Assembly: GCA_947853365.1 (NCBI GenBank)
Contig: CANTWQ010000106.1
Coordinates: 1-9,933, forward strand
DNA: 9,933 nt
Direction of reading: 5' to 3'
From: an uncultured Bacilli bacterium
GTDB lineage: Bacteria; Bacillota_I; Bacilli_A; RF39; UBA660
Under the pieces are notes generated by a model. The model saw only the letters and a list, made by a program, of their open reading frames with translations. It did not search any database and was not told the origin of the DNA. Within the stretch, counting starts at the first letter, position 1. Each line of letters opens with the position of its first letter. The position numbers were made by a program, and so were the translations under genes. Positions 1 through 6,145 of this stretch are shown one piece after another.

Positions 1-1
1 A

Positions 2-97
2 GATGGTATGAGTGAGAAAGATGCCATTAAATTGGTGGCTAAGGAACGGAATGTACCAAAATCGGTTATTTATAAAGAATATCATACAAGGAAGTGA
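2..97 (+). CDS. rsmI: C-terminal end of probable 16S rRNA (cytidine-1402-2'-O)-methyltransferase RsmI (5' partial)
   Basis: An open frame enters from the left edge and stops at TGA 95-97. The visible 31 residues include GMSEKDAIKLVAKERNVPKS and then a Y-K-x-Y-H stretch. This pattern (G-x-S-x-K-x-A-I-K-x-V-A-x-E-R followed by V/I-Y-x-x-Y-H) is what I recognise as the C-terminal tail of the RsmI/YraL family. RsmI 2'-O-methylates C1402 in the decoding centre of 16S rRNA. Only the small C-terminal helical domain is present, so the methyltransferase core cannot be checked. The stop is four bases before the pth start, and the pth ribosome binding site lies inside this reading frame, which suggests the two are co-transcribed and translationally coupled. 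The assignment rests on a short tail and should be treated as probable. Confidence 0.72.
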   Translation, partial: DGMSEKDAIKLVAKERNVPKSVIYKEYHTRK

Positions 98-101
98 TAC
101 T

Positions 102-686
102 GTGTATTTAATTGTAGGACTTGGAAACCCAGGCAAAGAGTATGAACATACTAGACATAATTTTGGCTTTATCGTAATCGATCAATTTGCCGAAAAGTAT
201 CAAGTATCGTTTCAAAAGAAAAAATTTGATGGCGTTTATACTTCCTTTTTTATAGGAGAAGAGCAAGTAATTTTATTGAAACCGCAAAGATATATGAACT
301 TATCAGGCTCAGTTGTCAAGCAATTTGTTGACTATTTTAAAATTCCACTTTCTCATGTTTTAATTGTTCATGATGATTTAGATTTGCCATTTGGTCATTA
401 TCGGTTGCGGAAAAACGGTTCATCGGGTGGGCATAATGGATTAAAAGATATTGAAAAATATTTAGGAACCAGAGAATATAATCGATTAAAGTTAGGTATT
501 TCGAAGCGTCAGGATATGGATACCAAAGATTATGTTTTAGGGAAGTTTTCCAAAGAGGAATTGGATCAAATACATCAAATGATGGACGAACTATTATCTA
601 TATTATCTGATTTTGTTGTGATGGATATGGATCGTTTGATGAGTCGTTATAATCACAAGAACTGTTTAAAAAAGGAGGAATTGTGA
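102..686 (+). CDS. pth: Peptidyl-tRNA hydrolase
   Basis: Hydrolyses peptidyl-tRNA released from stalled ribosomes, recycling tRNA in the cytoplasm. The 194-residue product has the usual bacterial Pth length. Family landmarks are all visible: the N-terminal LIVGLGNPG block with Asn9, the YEHTRHNFG block with catalytic His19, YMNLSG with Asn66, VHDDLDLP with Asp92, and SSGGHNGLKDI with Asn112. The frame is open further upstream to a GTG at 12, but that extension runs inside the rsmI tail and has no Pth similarity. The GTG at 102 is chosen because AAGGA at 88-92 lies 9 bases before it and because the protein then begins exactly at the conserved first strand. In B. subtilis the orthologue is spoVC, also found upstream of mfd. 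The stop TGA (684-686) shares one base with the mfd ATG. Confidence 0.96.
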   Translation: MYLIVGLGNPGKEYEHTRHNFGFIVIDQFAEKYQVSFQKKKFDGVYTSFFIGEEQVILLKPQRYMNLSGSVVKQFVDYFKIPLSHVLIVHDDLDLPFGHYRLRKNGSSGGHNGLKDIEKYLGTREYNRLKLGISKRQDMDTKDYVLGKFSKEELDQIHQMMDELLSILSDFVVMDMDRLMSRYNHKNCLKKEEL

Positions 687-3600
687 TGGATCCGTTTCTT
701 TCTTTGTTATCTATCAATTTACCAAATCATGCACAGTTCACGGGAATGACCGATGAACTTTTTGGCATGTTTGTAGCATCGGTATTGAAACGTGATTCAC
801 ATTCTATTTTGGTAGTGACTCCGACTTTGTTTGAGGCCAATCGCTATTTTGATATTATTTCTAATTATACCAATGATGTTCTGTTCTTTCCGATGGATGA
901 TTTTTTGACGAGTGAAGCCATGGCAATTAGTCCTGATTTTATGGCTACCCGGTTAGAAACATTGAATCAATTGTGTAGTAATAATAAAAAAATTGTGATT
1001 ACGCATGTTGGGGGTTTTCTTCGTTTTTTGCCGACACCAAAAACTTATAAAAATAGCATTCTTCATCTGTCAGTAGGAATGGAGATTGATCCTAAGCAAT
1101 TGGCAGAATCTTTATATCGTTTGGGATATCATCGCGAGACTTTAGTAACAAACACTGGAGAAGTAGGTGTTCGTGGTTTTGTTGTCGATTTATTTCCAGT
1201 TTCCAGTCAACATCCAATTCGTGTTGAATTTTTTGGCGATACTATTGAATCTCTTCGTGTTTTTGATGAAGAAACACAAAAATCCATGTCTGAAATTAAA
1301 GATGTTTATATTTACCCTTATCATGAATTTATTTTAGATCATTATCAAGAGGATATTGTTCCTTTACAAAAATATTTGCCACAATATAGTGATTCGGTTG
1401 CTTCCATTTTAGATTATCTCGACCAGCCACTTTGTATTTATAAAGATTATAAACAATTGAAAGTTTCTTATACGAAGATGGAAGAAGATGCACTTTCTTA
1501 TCGAACTGAAAGAGATCAAACATTTAAAGGGCGTTATTTTTTTGCATTAGATCAAATCGTTAGTAACAAGGAATGGTATTATGATTCTTTGGATAATTTG
1601 CAAAGCGATGGAAAAAATACCAAGGACATTTTCTCATTTGATTCTAAAGAAATTGCTCCTTTTCATGAAAATCAAGACTTAATTGATCGCTTTTTACAGA
1701 AGTGTTTGCAGGAAGAAAAAACCATTTTTATTTGTCTAAAAGATTATCAATTAAAGCGTATGGAAAAACATTTACATGATCCTTATTCTTATTTGCATGA
1801 GAATGATGCTATTTTACCAAGACATATTTATCTTGTGGCTCATGAAATGAGTGCAGGTTTTATGTATCAAAATTATGTGTTTATTAGTGGAAAAGAATTA
1901 TTTTTGGATGTACCAAAGAAAAAAAGTTATCAAACGAAATTTAAATATGCATCTAAAATTCATGATATCAATAAATTACAGGTGGGTGACTATATTGTTC
2001 ATTATATTCATGGCATCGGTATTTATAATGGCGTAAAAACACTTTCGCAAAATGGGATTGAAAAAGATTATATTGAGCTTTTGTATCAGGGAAAGGATAA
2101 ACTTTATATTCCTGTTGAAAAAATTGATTTGATTAGTAAATATTCGGGAAATGAGGGAAGTGTTCCAAAAATCAATCGTTTGGGTGGTACTGAATGGCAA
2201 AAGACGAAACTTCGAGTTCGTAAGAAAATCCATGATATTGCGGAACAATTACTTCATATCTATGCAGAACGAGAGTTAAGAAAAGGATTTGCTTTTTCCA
2301 AAGATAATGAATTGCAACGTTCTTTTGAACGGGAATTTCCATATCAAGAAACGAAAGATCAATTGTTGTCTGTTGCACAAATTAAGGAAGATATGGAATC
2401 TTCTCGTCCGATGGATCGGTTATTATGTGGGGATGTCGGTTATGGTAAAACTGAAGTAGCTTTTCGTGCGGCTTTTAAAGCTATTTTGGATTCCAAACAA
2501 GTTCTTTATCTTTGCCCAACTACGATTCTTTCCAATCAACAATATCAAAATGCGCTACAGAGGTTTCAACATTATCCTGTTACGATTGGACTTCTAAATC
2601 GCTTTACTACACCGAAAGATGCCAAAAGAATTGTGGAAGGTTTAAAGGATGGTACGTACGATTTGGTATTTGGTACCCATCGTTTATTAAGTGATGATAT
2701 TCGTCCAAAGGATTTGGGCTTGTTGATTATTGATGAGGAACAACGGTTTGGGGTTGTACACAAGGAAAAAATCAAAAAATACAAAGCCAATGTCGATGTT
2801 TTAACTTTGACTGCGACGCCGATTCCTAGAACGCTTCAAATGTCGATGGTAGGGATTCGTAGTTTATCTCTGATCGAAACGCCTCCTGTGGATCGTTATC
2901 CGGTACAAACGTATGTCGTAGAAGAAAACCATGCAATTTTAAAAGATGCGATTTATAAGGAATTGGCGCGGCAAGGGCAGGTCTTTATTTTGTACAATCG
3001 GGTTTCGGATATTGAACAAAAAATGCAGGAAATCAAGCGATTGGTTCCGGAGGCAGAAATAATTTATGCGCATGGACAGATGTCAAAAATAGAACTAGAA
3101 AATGTGATGATGTCTTTCGTTAATCACGAATATGATATTCTTCTTTGTACAACGATTATTGAAACGGGAATTGATATTCCAAATGCGAATACACTTATTA
3201 TTTTGGATGCCGATCGTTTTGGTCTTGCACAACTGTATCAAATTCGTGGGCGGGTTGGTAGAAGCAATAAAATTGCTTACGCTTACTTGATGTATCGCCC
3301 AAATAAAATGTTAACAGATACCGCTTATAAAAGATTACAAGTGATTAAAGAGTTTACAGAGTTAGGTAGTGGTTTCTCGATTGCTACTAGGGATTTATCC
3401 ATTCGTGGGGCTGGTGATATTTTAGGGAGTGAACAAGCAGGCTTTATCGATACGGTTGGAATTGATCTTTATTTAAAAATGTTGCAGGAAGAAGTATTAC
3501 GTTTGGAAGGAAAAACAGTTCCAGATGAGGAAGTAGTGGATGAAAAACCATATTTCAATATTCAAACACATATTGATGACCATTATGTCGATGATACGGA

Positions 3601-4015
3601 TTTAAAAATTGAAATTCATCGTAAAATTAACGAAATTGATTCTTATTCTAAATTATTGCAGGTAAAAGAAGAATTAGAAGATCGTTTTGGGCGTTTATCG
3701 GAAGATATGATTGTTTATATGCATGAAGAGTGGTTTGAAAAATTAGCCAAACGCCTTGGTGTTTATCAGGTTCGGCAAACAAGAAATTCCATCGAAATCG
3801 TTTTCAGTGAAGAAAGTTCCAAGAAAATGGATGGCGAAGCTATTTTTATGAAAGCAATTGAAATTAGTTCGATGTTTCGTTTTGCAATGAAAGGTTCTTG
3901 TTTTGTCATTATCTATGATACGATCAAATTGGAAAGGCACTATATTTATGATATTGTTTCTCTGTTAAATGAGATTGCCTCTATGCCAGGATTTGACGAA
4001 ACCGCGAAAAATTGA
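686..4015 (+). CDS. mfd: Transcription-repair coupling factor Mfd
   Basis: DNA translocase that binds stalled RNA polymerase, pushes it off the lesion and recruits UvrA for transcription-coupled excision repair. The 1109-residue product is slightly shorter than the E. coli and B. subtilis proteins. Domains in order: a UvrB-like N-terminal module, including VRGFVVDLFP and RVEFFGDTIESLR around residues 160-195; the RNA-polymerase-interacting CarD/Tudor-like domain starting at KLQVGDYIVHYIHGIGIYNG (430 on); and the RecG-like helicase core. The core shows Walker A GDVGYGKTE with Lys588, Walker B DEEQ 683-686, LTATPIPRTLQMSM, IIETGIDIPNA and QIRGRVGRS 852-860. It is followed by the translocation motif ending in SIRGAGDILGSEQAG (905-919) and a C-terminal D7 region. 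The ribosome binding site AGGAGG (673-678) is 7 bases before ATG 686 but only 4 before the GTG at 683, so ATG 686 is preferred. It overlaps the pth stop by one base (TGATG). Confidence 0.97.
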   Translation: MDPFLSLLSINLPNHAQFTGMTDELFGMFVASVLKRDSHSILVVTPTLFEANRYFDIISNYTNDVLFFPMDDFLTSEAMAISPDFMATRLETLNQLCSNNKKIVITHVGGFLRFLPTPKTYKNSILHLSVGMEIDPKQLAESLYRLGYHRETLVTNTGEVGVRGFVVDLFPVSSQHPIRVEFFGDTIESLRVFDEETQKSMSEIKDVYIYPYHEFILDHYQEDIVPLQKYLPQYSDSVASILDYLDQPLCIYKDYKQLKVSYTKMEEDALSYRTERDQTFKGRYFFALDQIVSNKEWYYDSLDNLQSDGKNTKDIFSFDSKEIAPFHENQDLIDRFLQKCLQEEKTIFICLKDYQLKRMEKHLHDPYSYLHENDAILPRHIYLVAHEMSAGFMYQNYVFISGKELFLDVPKKKSYQTKFKYASKIHDINKLQVGDYIVHYIHGIGIYNGVKTLSQNGIEKDYIELLYQGKDKLYIPVEKIDLISKYSGNEGSVPKINRLGGTEWQKTKLRVRKKIHDIAEQLLHIYAERELRKGFAFSKDNELQRSFEREFPYQETKDQLLSVAQIKEDMESSRPMDRLLCGDVGYGKTEVAFRAAFKAILDSKQVLYLCPTTILSNQQYQNALQRFQHYPVTIGLLNRFTTPKDAKRIVEGLKDGTYDLVFGTHRLLSDDIRPKDLGLLIIDEEQRFGVVHKEKIKKYKANVDVLTLTATPIPRTLQMSMVGIRSLSLIETPPVDRYPVQTYVVEENHAILKDAIYKELARQGQVFILYNRVSDIEQKMQEIKRLVPEAEIIYAHGQMSKIELENVMMSFVNHEYDILLCTTIIETGIDIPNANTLIILDADRFGLAQLYQIRGRVGRSNKIAYAYLMYRPNKMLTDTAYKRLQVIKEFTELGSGFSIATRDLSIRGAGDILGSEQAGFIDTVGIDLYLKMLQEEVLRLEGKTVPDEEVVDEKPYFNIQTHIDDHYVDDTDLKIEIHRKINEIDSYSKLLQVKEELEDRFGRLSEDMIVYMHEEWFEKLAKRLGVYQVRQTRNSIEIVFSEESSKKMDGEAIFMKAIEISSMFRFAMKGSCFVIIYDTIKLERHYIYDIVSLLNEIASMPGFDETAKN

Positions 4016-4021
4016 TATGAT
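3993..4021 (+). promoter_or_regulatory. Sigma-A-type promoter across the mfd stop codon
   Basis: TTGACG (3993-3998), a 17-base spacer and TATGAT (4016-4021) match the vegetative consensus. The spacer ends in TGA, giving an extended -10 (TGATATGAT) whose TG belongs to the mfd stop codon itself. Transcription would start near 4028, leaving about 22 bases of leader before the next gene. This suggests the 206-aa gene can be expressed independently of mfd. It is predicted from sequence only. Confidence 0.7.
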
Positions 4022-4049
4022 GATGCTATAAACATAGAGGGGACACGAT

Positions 4050-4670
4050 ATGAATAAAGATTTGGAATTACAACAGCAGTTTGCCCAAAAGAATTTAGAA
4101 ATATTAAAGAACAAATTAAATCTTGACATTGATCACAACATGGAAGCATTGACCTTAAGTCTAAATCATATTCTAGAATTAGAAGTTTCTTCGGCTTTTT
4201 TAAAGATTATTACCATTTATCACGATGCGGGAGATGCTTCTGTACAAGAAAGTGATATTCGTTATTTTTTAATTCCACTAGGAGAAGTGTTCCTGGAAGA
4301 GATGAAACGACATTTGATGGGAAAACGAAAGGAGTACCATTTACAATTAGAAAAAGATATGTCTTCTTTTACAATTGATGATTATTTACATCTTTTAGAT
4401 TTTGACGAAGATTATTTTGATCTTACGTTACGAAATCGACTGAATCAATTTGTCGAAGAAGAAGTAATTTCCAAATTTCAACAGCTCACGAAACAACTAT
4501 TGGATCCTGAAAAACGTGCGTTCGTCGATCAAAGAATTTTATCTTTTTTGCAAGACCATTTTTTACGACGATTGCTCGATAAGACCAAAGAACAAGTGTT
4601 TATTCGTAATCAAACGTTAAAGAATAATGCCAAAGCTAACTTTGAACATTATTTGATTTTACCTAACTAG
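4050..4670 (+). CDS. Unrecognised 206-residue helical cytoplasmic protein
   Basis: I do not recognise this family. The product has no signal peptide, no hydrophobic membrane segment and no cysteines. It is rich in Leu, Glu, Lys, Gln, Asp and Phe and reads as mostly alpha-helical, with heptad-like stretches at the N-terminus (residues 1-50) and the C-terminus (about 145-200). A notably acidic aromatic patch, LLDFDEDYFDL, lies near residues 114-125. Coding status is well supported: it has an AGAGGGG ribosome binding site (4036-4042) 7 bases before ATG, a consensus promoter upstream, and an intrinsic terminator overlapping its TAG stop. It sits between mfd and spoVT, next to each other in B. subtilis, so it is an insertion relative to that arrangement. 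The B. subtilis anti-sigma gene fin lies between spoVC and mfd and is much smaller, so this is not an obvious Fin. No function is proposed. Confidence 0.85.
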   Translation: MNKDLELQQQFAQKNLEILKNKLNLDIDHNMEALTLSLNHILELEVSSAFLKIITIYHDAGDASVQESDIRYFLIPLGEVFLEEMKRHLMGKRKEYHLQLEKDMSSFTIDDYLHLLDFDEDYFDLTLRNRLNQFVEEEVISKFQQLTKQLLDPEKRAFVDQRILSFLQDHFLRRLLDKTKEQVFIRNQTLKNNAKANFEHYLILPN

Positions 4671-4691
4671 GCGAGGAGATCGCCTTTTTTT
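4669..4691 (+). terminator. Intrinsic terminator after the 206-aa gene
   Basis: AGGCGA (4669-4674) pairs perfectly with TCGCCT (4680-4685) around a GGAGA loop, followed by seven T (4685-4691). The first two stem bases are the last two of the TAG stop codon, so the terminator invades the gene end. Confidence 0.88.
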
Positions 4692-4707
4692 GTTGGAAAT
4701 AGATACC

Positions 4708-4733
4708 AATATTTTCCTTTTTTGGAAAATATT
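4708..4733. repeat. Perfect 10-bp inverted repeat with T6 centre upstream of spoVT
   Basis: AATATTTTCC (4708-4717) and GGAAAATATT (4724-4733) are exact reverse complements separated by TTTTTT, and ACC follows or precedes each arm on the + strand. The T run lies in the loop and not after the stem, so this is not a classical terminator in either direction. It lies 17 bases downstream of the preceding terminator and about 130 bases before the spoVT start. It could be a protein-binding operator or a transcript hairpin; neither is shown. Confidence 0.8.
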
Positions 4734-4761
4734 ACCACGATAAAAATGACGTAGAACCGTT

Positions 4762-4767
4762 TATAAT
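4762..4767 (+). promoter_or_regulatory. Possible -10 element for spoVT
   Basis: TATAAT is a perfect -10 hexamer in the 190-base gap before spoVT, but no convincing -35 lies 16-18 bases upstream (GATAAA is the nearest) and there is no extended -10. In B. subtilis spoVT is transcribed by sigma-G. I could not match a clear sigma-G promoter here, so the true start of spoVT transcription is unresolved. Confidence 0.35.
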
Positions 4768-4861
4768 AGAGCTATAAGCAAATAGTGATGCAATTGAAAT
4801 ATTTAGGTATATGTTGTTTTTATTATGGATAAACTACATGTATCAGAAAGAGGGATGTTTT

Positions 4862-5392
4862 GTGAAGTCAACAGGTGTTGTTAGAAGAATTGATGAATTG
4901 GGACGAATTGTAATTCCGAAAGAGATTCGTCGTAATTTGCGTATTCGCGATAGTGAATCGATGGAAATTTTTGTAGATAAAGATACGATTGCTTTAAAAA
5001 AATATTCTCCTATGAATGATTTAGAGGATTATGCGTCTGTTTTGGTGGACTCTATCTATGAAACAGCGCATGTTCCAATTATGATTGCGGATCGTGATCA
5101 GATGATTGCTGCCCCATCTCATTATAAAAAGAAGTATTTGGGTAAGATTATTGGTGATCGTTTAGAAAAAATGATTTCTAGGCGTGGAGAATTTGATATA
5201 CAATCAGAAGTGATTGATTTGATTTCTGGAATTGAAGAAGAGGGCTCTTTGTTTGCTACAACGGTACTTGTAAATGCCGACTCGTTGGGACTTATTTTTG
5301 TTTTTCATCGTGGCAATGAGCAGATTACAGATTTAGATCGTTCCATGGTTCGGGTTGTCAAACATTTGCTAGAAAAACATATTGACCGTTAG
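4862..5392 (+). CDS. spoVT: SpoVT-type AbrB-family sporulation transcription regulator
   Basis: DNA-binding regulator. In B. subtilis SpoVT modulates sigma-G-dependent forespore genes. The 176-residue product matches the family length (178 in B. subtilis). Residues 1-52 form the swapped-hairpin AbrB DNA-binding domain, with the signature KSTGVVRRIDELGRIVIPKE followed by IRRNLRI. Residues about 55-176 match the C-terminal GAF-like sensor domain that separates SpoVT from the much shorter AbrB. The GTG at 4862 is chosen over in-frame ATGs further up because AGGGA (4851-4855) is 6 bases before it and the protein then starts at the conserved M/V-K-x-T-G. It follows the mfd region as in B. subtilis, and it also lies just upstream of metG, the slot abrB occupies there. 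The 3' end carries the promoter of the T-box transcript. It implies a sporulating organism or one of sporulating ancestry. Confidence 0.93.
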   Translation: MKSTGVVRRIDELGRIVIPKEIRRNLRIRDSESMEIFVDKDTIALKKYSPMNDLEDYASVLVDSIYETAHVPIMIADRDQMIAAPSHYKKKYLGKIIGDRLEKMISRRGEFDIQSEVIDLISGIEEEGSLFATTVLVNADSLGLIFVFHRGNEQITDLDRSMVRVVKHLLEKHIDR

Positions 5393-5410
5393 AAAGAGTT
5401 ATGGTAGAAT
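5382..5410 (+). promoter_or_regulatory. Sigma-A-type promoter for the T-box-dut-metG transcript
   Basis: TTGACC (5382-5387), a 17-base spacer and TAGAAT (5405-5410), with an extended TG one base before the -10. The -35 lies in the last codons of spoVT and the spacer contains its stop TAG (5390-5392). Transcription would begin about 5417, directly ahead of the T-box Stem I. Confidence 0.8.
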
Positions 5411-5416
5411 AACGTT

Positions 5417-5642
5417 ATCTTAAAAGGTGGAGATGAAGAGTCTTTTCTATGGAAGATAACAGAGACCTTGGATGGGTGAGAACAAGGATTGGATATAGAA
5501 AAGATATGGCTTTTGAACTGAGTTATCGATATTGTAGGTAACTCCGCATTCGGCGTTAACGATTTTGAGTGTATAATAGAGCTATTATAAACTAAGGTGG
5601 TACCGCGATGATTTCGTCCTTAGATATAATAGTTCTTTTTTT
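5417..5642 (+). promoter_or_regulatory. T-box riboswitch leader, probable Met specifier (ATG)
   Basis: tRNA-sensing leader: uncharged cognate tRNA stabilises the antiterminator and allows read-through into dut-metG. The diagnostic T-box AAGGTGGTACCGCG is exact at 5594-5607. Stem I is visible: CTTTTCTAT (5442-5450) pairs perfectly with ATAGAAAAG (5495-5503), the AGAGA motif is at 5461-5465, and a distal stem CCTTG/CAAGG (5466-5470 with 5483-5487) encloses a GGGTGAGAA loop. Just below the 9-bp helix, on the 3' side of the specifier loop, lies ATATGGC. The ATG at 5506-5508 is the likely specifier, which agrees with metG downstream; TAT or TGG in the other registers are less likely. CCG-CATT-CGG at about 5544-5553 may be part of Stem III. 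The leader starts shortly after the spoVT stop and ends at the dut ribosome binding site. Confidence 0.95.
5579..5642 (+). terminator. Regulated T-box terminator hairpin
   Basis: GAGCTATTATA-aa-CTAAGG (5579-5597) pairs with CCTTAG-a-TATAATAGTTC (5618-5635), with one small internal loop and one G-U pair, followed by seven T (5636-5642). The 5' arm overlaps the first bases of the T-box motif, so terminator and antiterminator are mutually exclusive, as expected. The dut ribosome binding site GGAGG begins immediately after the T run. Confidence 0.92.
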
Positions 5643-5653
5643 GGAGGAATCTT

Positions 5654-6145
5654 ATGGCAAGAAAATTTGAAAAAATATCTTTTTCACAATTTCAAAAAGA
5701 TATTTGTAATGATCAAAAAAAATATGATACTTATTCGATACCGGTAAGAAAGACCAAGTATAGTGCGGGATATGATTTTGAAGTGATTGAGCCATTTTCA
5801 TTAAAACCAGGAGAGATTAAGGTGGTTCCAACCGGAATTAAGGTTTGCATGGAACCGGATGAGATGTTATGCCTTATTATTCGAAGTAGTATGGGTTTTC
5901 AACACAACGTACGAATGTGTAACCAAATTGGTATTGTTGATGCCGACTTCTATAACAATGAAAAAAATGAAGGGCATATGTATTATGCCATTCAAAATGA
6001 AGGAAAAGAAGTCTTGCATTTCCGTGCAGGAGATGCGATTTGTCAAGGCGTTTTTATGAAATATTATGTTACGGATGATGATACCGCCAATCCAACAGTG
6101 CGTAAGGGCGGATTCGGAAGTACGACAAAGGAGAGATTCAAGTGA
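5654..6145 (+). CDS. dut: dUTP diphosphatase (trimeric dUTPase family)
   Basis: Hydrolyses dUTP to dUMP and pyrophosphate, keeping uracil out of DNA and supplying the thymidylate precursor. All five motifs of the trimeric family are present in order in 163 residues: I KYSAGYDF (35-42), II RSSMG (77-81), III GIVDADF (93-99) with the catalytic Asp96, IV HFRAGDAICQG (122-132), and V RKGGFGSTT (150-158). An extra N-terminal stretch of about 30 residues precedes the barrel. After motif III the chain has NNEKNEGH in place of the common Y-R-G-E-I, a variant I associate with some Bacillota and phage enzymes. GGAGG (5643-5647) lies 6 bases before ATG. It is the first gene of the T-box operon and overlaps metG by 4 bases (GTGA). 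A phage origin is possible but no other phage gene is nearby. Confidence 0.94.
   Translation: MARKFEKISFSQFQKDICNDQKKYDTYSIPVRKTKYSAGYDFEVIEPFSLKPGEIKVVPTGIKVCMEPDEMLCLIIRSSMGFQHNVRMCNQIGIVDADFYNNEKNEGHMYYAIQNEGKEVLHFRAGDAICQGVFMKYYVTDDDTANPTVRKGGFGSTTKERFK

Noticed and set aside
12..101. N-terminal extension of pth to a GTG at 12
   Set aside because: This stretch overlaps the rsmI tail in another frame, shows no Pth similarity, and the GTG at 102 has a ribosome binding site and begins exactly at the conserved first strand.
4811..4861. Upstream in-frame ATGs for spoVT at 4811 and 4838
   Set aside because: They add residues unlike the SpoVT N-terminus; GTG 4862 has a well-spaced ribosome binding site and starts at the conserved K-x-T-G.
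5414..5460. GTTATCTT/AAGATAAC 8-bp pairing in the T-box leader
   Set aside because: Its 5' arm begins before the predicted transcript start and it conflicts with the well-supported Stem I helix (5442-5450 with 5495-5503).
5572..5577. TATAAT as a promoter -10 for dut
   Set aside because: No -35 at suitable spacing; the sequence is part of the T-box terminator region, which explains it.
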